Below are positions 7,993 to 17,929 of a stretch of DNA of 64,000 bases, piece by piece. Source of the stretch: an uncultured Clostridia bacterium (GTDB lineage Bacteria > Bacillota > Clostridia > Christensenellales > UBA1242); NCBI GenBank assembly GCA_944380265.1, contig CALWGY010000001.1:165697-229696 (forward strand), read 5' to 3'. Within the stretch, counting starts at the first letter, position 1. Each line of letters starts with the position of its first letter. The position numbers and the translations under genes were made by a program. The notes below the pieces were generated by a model that was not told where the DNA came from, searched no databases, and saw only the letters and a program-made list of their open reading frames with translations.

Positions 7993-8727
7993 ATGCTTGA
8001 TTTTGCAGAAACTTTACAACTGATTGAAAAAGCACAAAACAACGATGAAACTGCAAAAAACAAATTAGTTAATGAAAATTCTCCATTAATTAAAAGTATT
8101 GTTAAACGTTATAAAAACAAAGGTGTTGAATATGATGACCTTTATCAAATTGGCAGTTTAGGTTTTTTAAAAGCAATTCAAAATTTTGATAAAAGTTTTA
8201 ATGTTAAATTTTCCACCTATGCTGTTCCAATGATTGCAGGCGAAATTAAAAGATATTTAAGAGATAATGGCTTCATAAAAGTTTCAAGGGGTGTAAAACA
8301 ACTAAGCATTCAAATTAACAAATTCATTGAAGAATATGTTGCACAAAACTATAAGTCACCAGAAATTTCTGTTATTGCTGAACATTTTAACATTTCAGCG
8401 CAAGAAACTGTTTTTGCCATGGAAAGTGCATTAACTCCGCTTTCACTTTATTCACAAGTTGGAGGGGAAGGAGAAGATAAAACACAACTGTTAATTGAAA
8501 AAATTCCTGATGATAAACCACTAGACAAACAAATGGATTATTTTTTGCTATTAAACATTGTTAAACAACTTCCACCACGCGATAAAAAAATTATAATATT
8601 GCGATATTTTAGAGATAAAACGCAACGCGAAATTGCCGACATTTTAGGAGTTAGCCAAGTTCAAGTTAGCAGATTAGAAAACAAAATTTTAAGCCAAATA
8701 AAAGAAAAAATGGCAGAAGTAAATTAA
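7993..8727 (+). CDS. sigF: RNA polymerase sigma-F factor
   Basis: Forespore-specific sigma factor of the SigB/F/G type. Region 2 is visible as YDDLYQIGSLGFLKAIQNFD near residues 45-64. Region 2.4 follows as FSTYAVPMIAGEIKRYLRD. Regions 3 and 4 follow, with a C-terminal helix-turn-helix QREIADILGVSQVQVSRLE. Its 244 residues are normal. Position directly behind spoIIAB separates it from sigma-G, which usually lies with spoIIG. A bidirectional terminator follows. Confidence 0.95.
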   Translation: MLDFAETLQLIEKAQNNDETAKNKLVNENSPLIKSIVKRYKNKGVEYDDLYQIGSLGFLKAIQNFDKSFNVKFSTYAVPMIAGEIKRYLRDNGFIKVSRGVKQLSIQINKFIEEYVAQNYKSPEISVIAEHFNISAQETVFAMESALTPLSLYSQVGGEGEDKTQLLIEKIPDDKPLDKQMDYFLLLNIVKQLPPRDKKIIILRYFRDKTQREIADILGVSQVQVSRLENKILSQIKEKMAEVN

Positions 8728-8743
8728 ATACTATGCAAAACCA
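8727..8743 (+). repeat. Dispersed AATACTATGCAAAA repeat, copy at sigF 3' end
   Basis: AATACTATGCAAAACCA, identical over 17 bases to 27252-27268. It begins in the sigF stop codon and runs into the terminator. Confidence 0.6.
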
Positions 8744-8745
8744 AA

Positions 8746-8772
8746 AAAACACCACAAAATTGGTGTTTTTTT
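8746..8772. terminator. Bidirectional terminator between sigF and the lipoprotein gene
   Basis: AAAACACCA (8746-8754) pairs with TGGTGTTTT (8761-8769), flanked by an A run and a T run. Confidence 0.85.
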
Positions 8773-8807
8773 AAATTTTGAATAGTAGTTTAATAATGTT
8801 AGTTAAA

Positions 8808-10991
8808 TTATAAAAGTTCAACTTCATAACCATCATTTTTTGGTGCAACGGTGTTGCTGTTTTCATCATTTAAATCTTCAACAAAGTTTTCTTCATTTTC
8901 AACTTTTGTTTCTTCATTTTCATCAATGTTTTTATTTTCATTTTCTTCGTTTAAAACATTATTTTCTTCCAAAATTTCTTTCTCTTCAACCACTTCATTT
9001 TCAGGTAAAATCTCAGCATTTGTGTTGTTTAAATCATTTTGAGCATCATCTAATTTATCTATATCATTTAATTCTTCAACGTTTTTGGCATCGGTTTTTT
9101 CAAATTCTTTCGTTTCTTCTTCCTTGTTTGTTTCAACACTGGCTTCGCCACTTACCATTGAAGGTTTTGTGCTGGTTTCTTCACTAATATTTAATGTGTT
9201 TATTCCATTATTAACTGTTCCATTGTTTAACATGTCAATCATTGTGTTAAACCCATATGTGTCAACATTTTTGTTTGTGTTGTTAATGTTTGAATTGTTA
9301 GGGTAGTTGTTTGAACCAGCATAACCAGAGTGAACACCATTTACGCCATTATTAACACCATTGTTTAAGTTGTTTTGTGTAATAATGCCATTTTGAAAAG
9401 TTCCATTTGGAGCATTAATTTTTTCTTCATCAGTTGGGTTTAAAATTGAACCGCCAATTTCATTGTTGTTTGCAGTATTATTTAAGTTATTATTTAAATT
9501 TGTGTTTACGTTTGATTCTTTTGCAATGTTGTTATTAGCATTATTATTCACCAAATCATCTGTGTTTTGTTCTTCATTGTTAATTGTGTCACTTGTGTTA
9601 TTTTCTTTTTGTTCATTATTTATTGGTTTGTATGTGTCTAGGTTATTGTTTGTGTTTAAATATGTGTCTATATTAGAAGGTTTTTCGTTTTCATTTTCAG
9701 TTGTGGTTTCGGTTGAGTTTTTAACATTTTCGTTTGTTGTGTTGTTTTCTGCGTTATTTTCCACATTTTCTTCATTGTTTTGTGGTTCATTTTCATTTAC
9801 TATGTTTCCACTTTCTTTATCGATGTTATCTAAGTTTTCATTGTTATTTTCTACTATAACAGTGTCATTATTTTGATTGTTATTTAGTTCATCATTGTTT
9901 TCCACAATTTGCTCTGCTTCAAGCAATAATTGCTTAATTTGTTCAAGTGTGGTTAGGGCATTTTTTAAATAAGTTATTCTTGTATCTAAATGATTTAAAA
10001 CACTTAAATAATTGCTGTTAATAACATCAATTCCGGCAATTATTCCACCAACATCCGTTTTGTTTATGCTATTAACTTTGTCGGATAACTCGCCATTACA
10101 TTTTTTTATTCTTTTAATTGTTATTTTAATATCATCAATGTAGTTGTTAAGTGCTGCAATTTGTTGGCTGTTAGGTGTAAATGTTCCATCTTTTATTGCA
10201 CTATTTAAGTCCTTAATTTCAACACAGTAAAGCAACACATTATTTTTGCAATCTGCAAGAGTTGTGTTTGCTTCAATAGCATCGTTAGTTATAGCATATA
10301 ATGTTCTAACTTTATTAATATAGTTAACTAAATAATCTTCATTAACATTTTCTGTGTTTATTTTGTAGTATCTTGGAGAGTATCTAACAGGCGTTAAATC
10401 ATATTTTGTAATGTTTATTATAGTGTCTGTTTCCGTGTTGTTTTCAGGTTCTAATTCATAAACATTGTTACCATCATTATTGATGTTTTCTTCCTTGTTT
10501 TCTTCGTTATTATTTATTTCATCATTGTTAACTTCGTTAGCTACGGCATTTGTTTCAGTTAAATGGGTATTTTCCAAATTTTCATCATAAGTTGCAGGTG
10601 TTTCGTTTTCTAACAACTCAGTTAATGGCTGTGTTTCAATGTTTTCTTTAATTGTGGGATCGTTTGTAATTGCTAAGTTTAAATTAGCAATTTTATTTTT
10701 GTGTGAATCAATTGGAACGTTCACATTAAATTTACCATTAGATATTCTTGCAACATAATTATAATTTGAATTTTTAGGTGGTGTGTTAACTGAATTTGTT
10801 ATTGGGTAAATGTCAGGATTAGATAAATATGAATTTTCAATTGTGTCTAATCTATTAACAACAGTTGATAAATCATTTAAATTGTTTTCAAGATTTCTTG
10901 AAATAACAGCTGGACTTGATGGGTTGGTGCAACCCAAAAGCAAAATGCTACCACAAACAACACTAGTAATTATTATTGTTGACTTTTTCAT
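8808..10991 (-). CDS. Large Asn/Glu-rich lipoprotein of unknown function
   Basis: I do not recognise a family. The 727-residue protein starts with a lipoprotein signal peptide: K2-K3, a hydrophobic core, and a lipobox LLGC with Cys21 as the lipidated residue. Residues about 25-130 are low-complexity. A helical, probably coiled domain follows at about 195-375, rich in Leu/Ile heptads. The remaining half (about 375-727) is almost entirely Asn, Glu, Asp and Thr with no repeat of fixed length, so it is probably a disordered surface extension. SD TTGGAGG precedes the ATG. It converges on spoIIA and diverges from spoVAC, which suggests but does not show a link to sporulation or the envelope. Confidence 0.75.
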   Translation of the reverse strand: MKKSTIIITSVVCGSILLLGCTNPSSPAVISRNLENNLNDLSTVVNRLDTIENSYLSNPDIYPITNSVNTPPKNSNYNYVARISNGKFNVNVPIDSHKNKIANLNLAITNDPTIKENIETQPLTELLENETPATYDENLENTHLTETNAVANEVNNDEINNNEENKEENINNDGNNVYELEPENNTETDTIINITKYDLTPVRYSPRYYKINTENVNEDYLVNYINKVRTLYAITNDAIEANTTLADCKNNVLLYCVEIKDLNSAIKDGTFTPNSQQIAALNNYIDDIKITIKRIKKCNGELSDKVNSINKTDVGGIIAGIDVINSNYLSVLNHLDTRITYLKNALTTLEQIKQLLLEAEQIVENNDELNNNQNNDTVIVENNNENLDNIDKESGNIVNENEPQNNEENVENNAENNTTNENVKNSTETTTENENEKPSNIDTYLNTNNNLDTYKPINNEQKENNTSDTINNEEQNTDDLVNNNANNNIAKESNVNTNLNNNLNNTANNNEIGGSILNPTDEEKINAPNGTFQNGIITQNNLNNGVNNGVNGVHSGYAGSNNYPNNSNINNTNKNVDTYGFNTMIDMLNNGTVNNGINTLNISEETSTKPSMVSGEASVETNKEEETKEFEKTDAKNVEELNDIDKLDDAQNDLNNTNAEILPENEVVEEKEILEENNVLNEENENKNIDENEETKVENEENFVEDLNDENSNTVAPKNDGYEVELL

Positions 10992-11120
10992 TATAGTTCC
11001 TCCAAAAAAATTGTTTATTTTTTAGTTTAAATAAAATTGAAAAAATTATTTATAAATTTGCGTTTTTTTAAGTTTAAATTAAAAATTTTTTGTTAAGAAT
11101 TATAAAAAAATGGAGCAACT

Positions 11121-11576
11121 ATGAAAAAAGAAAAACATTTATCAAGAAATGAACAATACAACATTTATGTTGAAGCAAAAATCCCTAAAACAAAAAGTTT
11201 TCCATCATTAATTTATTCTTTTTTAGTTGGTGGAGTAATTTGCATGATTGGACAGGGCATTAACGATGGACTAATGGCAATTTTTCCAACAATGGGGCAA
11301 GAAGAAGCAAATTCGTGGATGTTAATAATTTTAATTTTTATTGCCAGTTTACTAACAGGTCTTGGCTGGTATGACAGAATTGGTGTGTTTGCAGGAGCAG
11401 GTTCAATTGTGCCAATAACAGGCTTTTCAAACTCCATAACCAGTCCTGCGGTGGAATTTAAAAAGGAAGGCATAATTTTTGGTTTGTGCGTAAAAATGTT
11501 TTCTGTTGCAGGGCCCGTTATTGTTTGCGGATTGGTTATTAGTTTCATAACTGGAATAATATATTTGTTTTTTTAA
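11121..11576 (+). CDS. spoVAC: Stage V sporulation protein AC
   Basis: A small membrane protein (151 residues, four predicted helices between 29 and 150) of the SpoVA channel that moves dipicolinic acid into the forespore and out during germination. The conserved Gly/Pro-rich core GSIVPITGFSNSITSPAVEF lies near residues 94-113. It leads a three-gene cluster with spoVAD (9-bp gap) and spoVAE. SD is TGGAG. No sigma-G promoter could be placed with confidence in the 129-bp upstream gap. Confidence 0.95.
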   Translation: MKKEKHLSRNEQYNIYVEAKIPKTKSFPSLIYSFLVGGVICMIGQGINDGLMAIFPTMGQEEANSWMLIILIFIASLLTGLGWYDRIGVFAGAGSIVPITGFSNSITSPAVEFKKEGIIFGLCVKMFSVAGPVIVCGLVISFITGIIYLFF

Positions 11577-11585
11577 AGGTGAATT

Positions 11586-12617
11586 ATGAACAACAAATTA
11601 GGTGATCAAACAATTATTTTTAATAATAAACCCAGAATTATTAGCAACTATTCAATTGTGGGAGAAAAAGAAGGTAATGGAAATTTTAAGGACTATTTCC
11701 ATTACATTTTAAAAGATGACTTGTTTGGTGAAAAATCTTTTGAACATGCCGAGCAAAAAATGCTTCAATTTGCAATTGAACATTCAATTAAAAATGCTAA
11801 CTTAAAAATAAACGAAATTGATTTGATTATTGGTGGTGATTTGCTTAATCAAATAATTTCGGCATCATTCACGGCAAGGCATTTTGACCGACCATTTTTG
11901 GGTGTTTATGGGGCATGCAGCACAATGGCTGAAAGTTTGGCAATTGGTTCGGCTTTTGTTAATGGTGGATATTTTAACAATGTTGTTTGTGCAACGGGAA
12001 CTCATTTTTCAACTGCTGAAAGACAATATAGGTTTCCACTTGAACTTGGCAATCAACGCCCACCAACAAGCCAGTGGACAGTTACTGGGGCAGGAAGTTC
12101 GGTTTTAAGTTTGAATGGAACGGGACACAAAATAACAAAAGCCACACTGGGCAAAGTTACCGACTATGGCATTAAAGATGTTAACAACATGGGTGCGGCA
12201 ATGGCACCTGCTGCAATGAGCACATTAATTTCTCATTTTCAAGACACAAAAACAACACCTGATGATTATGATTTAATTTTAACTGGTGATTTGGGCAAAC
12301 TGGGTTCCGAAATTTTAATGGACTTAATGGAACATAACGGTTATAAACTTGGAAAAAATTATAACGATTGTGGGCAAATGATGTTTAATAACAATCAAAA
12401 AACATTTCAAGGCGGAAGTGGTTGCGGTTGCAGTGCAACAGTTTTAAATTCCTATGTTTTAAAAAAGATGGATGAAGGAGTGTTTAAAAATGTGTTGTTT
12501 GCAGCAACAGGGGCACTTCTTAGCACACTTAGCAGTCAACAAGGCGACACTGTTCCTGGAATTTGCCATGCTGTTGTTATTGAAAGAGATGAAAGCAAAA
12601 AGGAGAATAAAAAATAA
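11586..12617 (+). CDS. spoVAD: Stage V sporulation protein AD
   Basis: A soluble SpoVA component with a thiolase-like fold that binds dipicolinate at the inner spore membrane. It has 343 residues, slightly over the usual 335-340. Family landmarks are the GVYGACSTMAESLAIGS segment near 100-116 and the CGCSATVLNSY stretch near 280. SD AAAGGTG lies 5 bp before ATG. The last base overlaps the spoVAE start (TAATG), so the two genes are coupled. Confidence 0.95.
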   Translation: MNNKLGDQTIIFNNKPRIISNYSIVGEKEGNGNFKDYFHYILKDDLFGEKSFEHAEQKMLQFAIEHSIKNANLKINEIDLIIGGDLLNQIISASFTARHFDRPFLGVYGACSTMAESLAIGSAFVNGGYFNNVVCATGTHFSTAERQYRFPLELGNQRPPTSQWTVTGAGSSVLSLNGTGHKITKATLGKVTDYGIKDVNNMGAAMAPAAMSTLISHFQDTKTTPDDYDLILTGDLGKLGSEILMDLMEHNGYKLGKNYNDCGQMMFNNNQKTFQGGSGCGCSATVLNSYVLKKMDEGVFKNVLFAATGALLSTLSSQQGDTVPGICHAVVIERDESKKENKK

Positions 12618-12988
12618 TGGAAATGTTTTTAACTTATTTAAAAGTTTTTGCTGTTGGTGGATTAATTTGCTTGTTGGGACAAATTTTAATTATTAAAACA
12701 AAAATAACCAGTTCACGCATTTTGGTTTTGTTTGTTTGCATTGGTGCAGTTTTGGAAGCAGTTGGACTTTATGAACCAATTGCAAATTTTGCAAAAGCAG
12801 GTGCAACTGTTCCAATAACAGGGTTTGGCAGAAGCCTAGCAAAAGGAGCAATTCAAGGTGTTAAAGAAATGGGCTTTTTAGGTGCCTTTGCCGGAGGGCT
12901 TACTGCAACGGCGGCGGGCATTACTTGTGCTGTTGTTGCTGCTTTCATTTTTGGGTTAATATTCAATTCTAAAACCAAAAAGTTTTAA
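12617..12988 (+). CDS. spoVAE: Stage V sporulation protein AE (SpoVAEb type)
   Basis: A 123-residue membrane protein with four helices, paralogous to SpoVAC. The same core is seen: GATVPITGFGRSLAKGAI near residues 68-85. It matches the SpoVAEb form. No spoVAA, spoVAB, spoVAEa or spoVAF is present next to it, so this locus is the minimal C-D-E set that most Clostridia carry. Confidence 0.93.
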   Translation: MEMFLTYLKVFAVGGLICLLGQILIIKTKITSSRILVLFVCIGAVLEAVGLYEPIANFAKAGATVPITGFGRSLAKGAIQGVKEMGFLGAFAGGLTATAAGITCAVVAAFIFGLIFNSKTKKF

Positions 12989-13062
12989 ATGCTTTGTAAT
13001 AAAAATAATTTTAGTTTATAAATAAAGTTATAAATAAAAAGTTTAACATCATATATTTTAAT

Positions 13063-13734
13063 ATGGTTAAAAGTTTAAGTGTTTCCATAAAAAAGCATAA
13101 AAAGAAAATAACAATATGGACAAGTTTAGTTTTAATAATAATTCTAATTAGTTTAATGTTCAAAAATGGAATTAACACTGTTATTTCCGAAACAATTGAA
13201 TTAAAATCTAAGGCTCTTGCAACAAAAGCAATGAACAGTGCCATTGCAGACGTTGTTATTAACTCCATTGTTTATGAAGACTTGGTAAACATTATTACCG
13301 ATGAGTTTGGAAATATTAGCATGATTCAAGCAAATGCACTTGAAATTAACAATTTAAGCAAAGACCTTGCTCAAACAACAGAAATTAAAATTGAAGAATA
13401 TGGAAAAAGCGGAGTTTCAATTCCGTTAGGGTCATTCACAGGCATTCCGCTTTTTGTTGGTCGTGGTCCAAAAATTAAGTTAAAAGTTAATCCAATTGGG
13501 GCTGTGAACTGCTCATTTTTATCTCAGTTTGAAACAGCGGGAATAAACCAAACAAACCATAAAATATATTTAAAAATTTCAGCCGATGTTGGTGTTGTTT
13601 TGCCACTGCTTAGTACAAAATATAACACAACAAGGCAAGTTCTAATTTCCGAAAGTATAATTGTTGGTGAAGTGCCAGAAGTTTATTTGTATTCCGACAC
13701 ACTAGACACATTACTAAATTTTGTGCCATATTAA
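13063..13734 (+). CDS. yunB: Sporulation protein YunB
   Basis: A 223-residue protein with one N-terminal membrane helix (about 18-33) and a conserved extracytoplasmic domain. It matches YunB by the AINSAI-like segment (MNSAIADVVINSI), the SIPLGSFTGIPLFVGRGP motif near 127-144 and the terminal PEVYLYS. In B. subtilis YunB is made in the mother cell and needed for full spore formation; its biochemical role is unknown. No Shine-Dalgarno sequence precedes the ATG. It lies 74 bp after spoVAE. Confidence 0.9.
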   Translation: MVKSLSVSIKKHKKKITIWTSLVLIIILISLMFKNGINTVISETIELKSKALATKAMNSAIADVVINSIVYEDLVNIITDEFGNISMIQANALEINNLSKDLAQTTEIKIEEYGKSGVSIPLGSFTGIPLFVGRGPKIKLKVNPIGAVNCSFLSQFETAGINQTNHKIYLKISADVGVVLPLLSTKYNTTRQVLISESIIVGEVPEVYLYSDTLDTLLNFVPY

Positions 13735-13798
13735 AATTTTTCATTGTTAATTTTATTTTACTATGATAAAATTTATTTTAGTAAAAAGGAAGTTAACA

Positions 13799-14929
13799 AT
13801 GATTTTTTTAGATAATGCAAGCACAACGAAAATTTATGATGAAGCATTAAAAGAATATGTTTTTCAAAGCGAACAAAACTATTTTAATGCCTCGGCACTT
13901 TACAAACCTGGTTCAGATGTTTTGAAACAAGTTAATAATGCAAGAAAAACAATTGTAAAACTATTGGGTGGAAGTGGTTTTGACAACTTAATATTCACTT
14001 CTGGTGCAACAGAATCGAACAACTTAGCAATTATGGGTAGTTTAAGAAAAAATATGGGAAAACTAGTTTTTTCCTATGCAGAACATCCAGCAGTTTTTAA
14101 TGTTGCAAAAAATTTAGAAAATTTGGGTTATAATGTTGAATTTGTTAAACTAACAAAAGATGGCGTTGTTGATGAACAAGATTTTTGTGAAAAAGTTAAG
14201 GGGGCTTCTTTTGTTTCTGTTATGCATGTTTGCAACGAAACTGGTGCTGTAAACAACATAAAAAAATTAGTTAAAATTGCAAAACAAGAAAACAAAAACA
14301 TAATTTTTCACAGCGATGGTGTTCAAGCATTTGGTAAAGTTCCTGTAAATGTTTCTGATTTAGGGGTGGATTTATACACAATAAGTTCACATAAAATTCA
14401 TGGACCAAAAGGTGTTGGAGCACTTTATGTTAAAAATGGAATTAACTTAAAGCCAATAGTTTTTGGTGGCGGACAAGAGTTTAACATAAGAAGCGGAACA
14501 GAAAACACTTGCGGAATTTTGGCGTTTAGAGTTGCTTGTGAAAAAATTTGCAAAAATTTAACTTGTAACTATGAAAAAGTTAAAAACTTAAAAGAAAAAT
14601 TTTTAAACGAACTAAAAAACAATTTTGATGTTGTTGTTAATTCAACTAATAATTGTTCGCCATACATAATATCTTTTGCAGTTTTAAAAGTTAAAGCAGA
14701 AACCATTTTACATATGGCAGAGCAGGAAGGGATTTTAATAAGTAATGGCTCAGCATGTTCTAGCAAGCACACCGATAACAGAATTTTAAAGGCTATGGGA
14801 ATTTCGGATGAAGTTATTTTGTCTTCGGTTAGGGTTAGTTTTTCGGAATTTAACACAGAAGAAGAAGTTATAAAAGCTGCACAAGTTATTAAGGAAAGTT
14901 GTTTAAGATATATTAAAATATTAAAGTAG
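13799..14929 (+). CDS. Cysteine desulfurase (NifS/IscS family)
   Basis: PLP enzyme that takes sulfur from cysteine as a persulfide for tRNA thiolation and Fe-S clusters. With the start at 13799 (SD AAGGAAG), the PLP lysine is K199 in SSHKIHG and the catalytic cysteine is C320 in SNGSACSS. An upstream in-frame ATG at 13763 lacks an SD and would add 12 residues not seen in the family. The stop is 6 bp before thiI, so this is probably the partner that feeds ThiI for 4-thiouridine, as NifZ does in Bacillus. Confidence 0.93.
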   Translation: MIFLDNASTTKIYDEALKEYVFQSEQNYFNASALYKPGSDVLKQVNNARKTIVKLLGGSGFDNLIFTSGATESNNLAIMGSLRKNMGKLVFSYAEHPAVFNVAKNLENLGYNVEFVKLTKDGVVDEQDFCEKVKGASFVSVMHVCNETGAVNNIKKLVKIAKQENKNIIFHSDGVQAFGKVPVNVSDLGVDLYTISSHKIHGPKGVGALYVKNGINLKPIVFGGGQEFNIRSGTENTCGILAFRVACEKICKNLTCNYEKVKNLKEKFLNELKNNFDVVVNSTNNCSPYIISFAVLKVKAETILHMAEQEGILISNGSACSSKHTDNRILKAMGISDEVILSSVRVSFSEFNTEEEVIKAAQVIKESCLRYIKILK

Positions 14930-14935
14930 GTAAAA

Positions 14936-16099
14936 ATGAATAAGGCAATATTAATAAGATTTGGAGAAATATTTTTAAAAGGTAAAAACAAGTATGTTTT
15001 TGAAAATTTGTTAATAAAAAACATTTTAAAAACTTTAACAGATTATAAAGTTAAATTAACAAAAATTTCTGGAAGATACATATTAACCGAATACGATGAA
15101 ATTAACGAAACAGAAATAATGGAAAAAGTTTCGCATGTTTTTGGCGTTTATTCGTTAAGCGGTTGTTATGTTGTAAAAACTTCGGAGGAAAACATTACAA
15201 ATTGTGTTAAACAATTAGAAATTGTTGGAAACACATTTAAAGTTGATGTAAAGCGTGCAAACAAGCAATTTCCAATAAGGTCAACAGATTTTGCTGCACA
15301 AATGGGTGGAGTTGTTTTAGAAAATAATAATAATTTAAAAGTGAACTTAAAAAATCCAGACACAACCATTTATATTGAAATTAGGGAAGATGGAAATTCA
15401 TACATATATAACAGCATTGTTAAATGTGTGGGTGGTATGCCTGTTGGGTCAAGTGGTGGCGGATTACTTTTGTTATCTGGTGGAATTGACAGCCCAGTTG
15501 CAGGATTTTTAATGAGTAAACGTGGAATGCCTTTGCATGCAATTCATTTTCACAGTTTTCCTTACACAAGCGAACTTGCAAAAGATAAAGTTATTTCACT
15601 TGCAAAAATTATTAGTGAATACACTGGAAACATAACACTGCACATTGTTCCATTCACAAAAATTCAAGAAGAAATTCATAAGCATTGCAGACCAGAATAT
15701 ATGATAACTTTAATGCGTAGATTTATGATGCGTATTAGTGAAATTGTTGCAACAGAGAACAATTTGAAAGCCATCATAACTGGCGAAAGTTTGGCACAAG
15801 TTGCTTCACAAACAATTGAAAGCATAACTGTTACAAATAATGCTATTAATTCTTTGCCTGTGTTAAGGCCACTTATTGCAATGGATAAAGAAAATATTAT
15901 TGAAATTAGCAAAAAAATTAACACATATAACACCTCAATTTTGCCTTATGAAGATTGTTGCACAGTGTTCCTGCCAGAAAATCCGTTAATAAAGCCAAAA
16001 CTTGAAAAAGTTTTAAAAGAAGAAAACAGGTTGAATGTGGAAGAACTAATTTCAAATGCCATTAGTAACATTGAAGTTATTAACACAAATGATATTTAA
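14936..16099 (+). CDS. thiI: tRNA 4-thiouridine synthase ThiI
   Basis: Adenylates and thiolates U8 of tRNA. The order is an N-terminal ferredoxin-like domain, a THUMP domain (about 60-165) and a PP-loop ATPase with LLLSGGIDSPVAGF (about 178-191). It lacks the C-terminal rhodanese domain of the E. coli protein, as usual in Firmicutes, so sulfur must come from the upstream desulfurase. The 387-residue length fits. It is followed by a terminator. Confidence 0.95.
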   Translation: MNKAILIRFGEIFLKGKNKYVFENLLIKNILKTLTDYKVKLTKISGRYILTEYDEINETEIMEKVSHVFGVYSLSGCYVVKTSEENITNCVKQLEIVGNTFKVDVKRANKQFPIRSTDFAAQMGGVVLENNNNLKVNLKNPDTTIYIEIREDGNSYIYNSIVKCVGGMPVGSSGGGLLLLSGGIDSPVAGFLMSKRGMPLHAIHFHSFPYTSELAKDKVISLAKIISEYTGNITLHIVPFTKIQEEIHKHCRPEYMITLMRRFMMRISEIVATENNLKAIITGESLAQVASQTIESITVTNNAINSLPVLRPLIAMDKENIIEISKKINTYNTSILPYEDCCTVFLPENPLIKPKLEKVLKEENRLNVEELISNAISNIEVINTNDI

Positions 16100-16105
16100 A
16101 AATGT

Positions 16106-16130
16106 AGCCGATATTTTTCGGCTTTTTTTT
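16106..16130 (+). terminator. Terminator after thiI
   Basis: AGCCGA (16106-16111) with TCGGCT (16118-16123) and eight T. Confidence 0.9.
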
Positions 16131-16143
16131 ATAAACATATTAT

Positions 16144-16172
16144 TTGACAAATGTTTAATATTAAATTAAAAT
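16144..16172 (+). promoter_or_regulatory. Probable sigma-A promoter of rny
   Basis: TTGACA, 17-bp spacer and TAAAAT, leaving a leader of about 115 nt before the rny ATG. The sequence ACAAATGTTT overlaps the -35 box and resembles the LexA boxes at lexA and recA, but the match is short and may come from the -35 itself. Confidence 0.6.
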
Positions 16173-16296
16173 TAATATTGTAGTAAATATAATTTTTGAT
16201 TAATAAATTTGTTTTCAAAAATTTATTTATATAAATATAAATCCCTTATTAAGGGTTTAAATTGTACAATTAAAATTTAATAAAAGGAGACATAAA

Positions 16297-17895
16297 ATGA
16301 CACAAAGTACAATGTTTAGTTTGTTAGCATTGTCTACTCCGGTTGTTAGCGTTATTGTGGGTGTTGTTGTTTTAGCTGTTGCAATTCCTTTGGGAATGTT
16401 TTTAAACACATTCATATCAAAGAAAAAATCAGACAAAAACAAAACAACTGCTGCAAACATTATTCAAGAAGCGTTAAACGAAGCAAAAACTGTTAAAAAA
16501 GAAGCCGTTTTAGAAGCAAAAGATGAAGTTTTAAGGCTTAAAAATGAATGCGACGCAGAACTAAAAGAAAGACGTGCAGAAGTTCAAAAAGCAGAAAATA
16601 GAATTGCTCAACGTGAAGATTTTATTACAAAAAGAGAAATGATGTTAGATGCTAAGTCTGAACAAATTGACAACATGAAATCTGAACTAGAAAACAAAGA
16701 ACAAGAAATTGAAAAAACAATTTCTGAACAAAAAAATGCGATGGATAAAATTGTTGCAGAACTTGAAAAGGTTTCGGGGCTTTCAAAGGAAGAAGCTAAA
16801 AACGAATTAATTTCAAAATTTGAAGAAGAAGCCAAAAAAGATGCGGCAGTTTTGGTTAGAAACATTGAACAAACAGCAAAAGATGAAGCTGAAAAGAAAG
16901 CAAGAGAAATTATAACACTTGCAATTCAAAGATGTGCAGCAGATCACACAAGCGAAGTTACAGTTTCATCAGTAACTTTACCAAGTGACGAAATGAAAGG
17001 CAGAATTATTGGTAGGGAAGGCAGAAACATTAGAGCATTAGAAAATGCAACTGGTGTTGATTTGATTATTGATGACACACCTGAGGCAGTTGTTCTTTCT
17101 TCATTTGACCCAATTAGGCGTGAAATTGCAAGAATATCACTTGAAAAACTTATTTTAGATGGAAGAATTCATCCAACCAGAATTGAAGAAATGGTTGAAA
17201 AAGTTACACGTGATATGGAAGCAAGCATAAAAGAAGCAGGCGAAACTGCCGCATTTGATGCAGGTATTAATGGTTTGCATCCAGAACTTATTAAAATTTT
17301 GGGTAGATTAAAATATAGAACAAGTTATGGTCAAAATGTTTTAAAACATAGTTTGGAAGTTTCTTATATTGCTGGACTTATGGCAAGTGAACTTGGAGCA
17401 AATGTTAATGTTGCAAAACGCGGTGGATTATTACACGACATTGGAAAAGCTGTTGACCATGAAGTTGAAGGAACTCACGTAACAATTGGTGTTGATTTGG
17501 CAAAAAAATATAAAGAAAGCAAAGAAGTTATTCATTGTATTGCTGCACACCATGGTGATTGTGAGTTTGAAAGTATTGAAGCAATTTTGGTTCAAGCAGC
17601 AGATGCTATTTCTAGTTCCAGACCTGGTGCAAGACGTGAAAGTATTGAAACATATATTAAACGTTTGCAGAAATTGGAAGAAATTGCAAATGGATTTAAA
17701 GGCGTTGAAAAATCATATGCAATTCAAGCGGGTCGTGAAATTAGGATTATTGTTAAACCAGAAGAAGTTAACGATGATGAAGCAATTTTCATTGCAAAAG
17801 ATATTGCTCAAAAAATTGAAAAGGAAATGGAATATCCTGGAACAATTAAAGTTAACGTTATTAGGGAAACACGTAGTGTTGAATATGCAAAATAA
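16297..17895 (+). CDS. rny: Ribonuclease Y
   Basis: Membrane-anchored endoribonuclease that starts bulk mRNA decay. Order of parts: one N-terminal membrane helix (about 14-37); a long charged coiled coil (about 45-200); a KH domain with [14 protein letters not shown] near 229-242; and an HD domain with the metal motif [12 protein letters not shown] near 376-387. The 532 residues fit the family. SD AAAGGAG. The gene ends in a terminator shared with the convergent glycosylase gene. Confidence 0.97.
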   Translation: MTQSTMFSLLALSTPVVSVIVGVVVLAVAIPLGMFLNTFISKKKSDKNKTTAANIIQEALNEAKTVKKEAVLEAKDEVLRLKNECDAELKERRAEVQKAENRIAQREDFITKREMMLDAKSEQIDNMKSELENKEQEIEKTISEQKNAMDKIVAELEKVSGLSKEEAKNELISKFEEEAKKDAAVLVRNIEQTAKDEAEKKAREIITLAIQRCAADHTSEVTVSSVTLPSDEMKGRIIGREGRNIRALENATGVDLIIDDTPEAVVLSSFDPIRREIARISLEKLILDGRIHPTRIEEMVEKVTRDMEASIKEAGETAAFDAGINGLHPELIKILGRLKYRTSYGQNVLKHSLEVSYIAGLMASELGANVNVAKRGGLLHDIGKAVDHEVEGTHVTIGVDLAKKYKESKEVIHCIAAHHGDCEFESIEAILVQAADAISSSRPGARRESIETYIKRLQKLEEIANGFKGVEKSYAIQAGREIRIIVKPEEVNDDEAIFIAKDIAQKIEKEMEYPGTIKVNVIRETRSVEYAK

Positions 17896-17898
17896 AAT

Positions 17899-17929
17899 AA
17901 AAAAGCAATCAAAACTTGATTGCTTTTTT
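17899..17929. terminator. Bidirectional terminator between rny and the glycosylase gene
   Basis: AAAAAAGCAATCAA (17899-17912) pairs with TTGATTGCTTTTTT (17916-17929). The stop codon of the minus-strand gene (17909-17911) is inside the stem. Confidence 0.9.

Noticed and set aside
8840..9876. Several plus-strand open frames over the lipoprotein gene
   Set aside because: They are rich in Ser/Phe/Leu, mirror the Asn/Glu-rich codons of the minus-strand gene, have no SDs and resemble no family.
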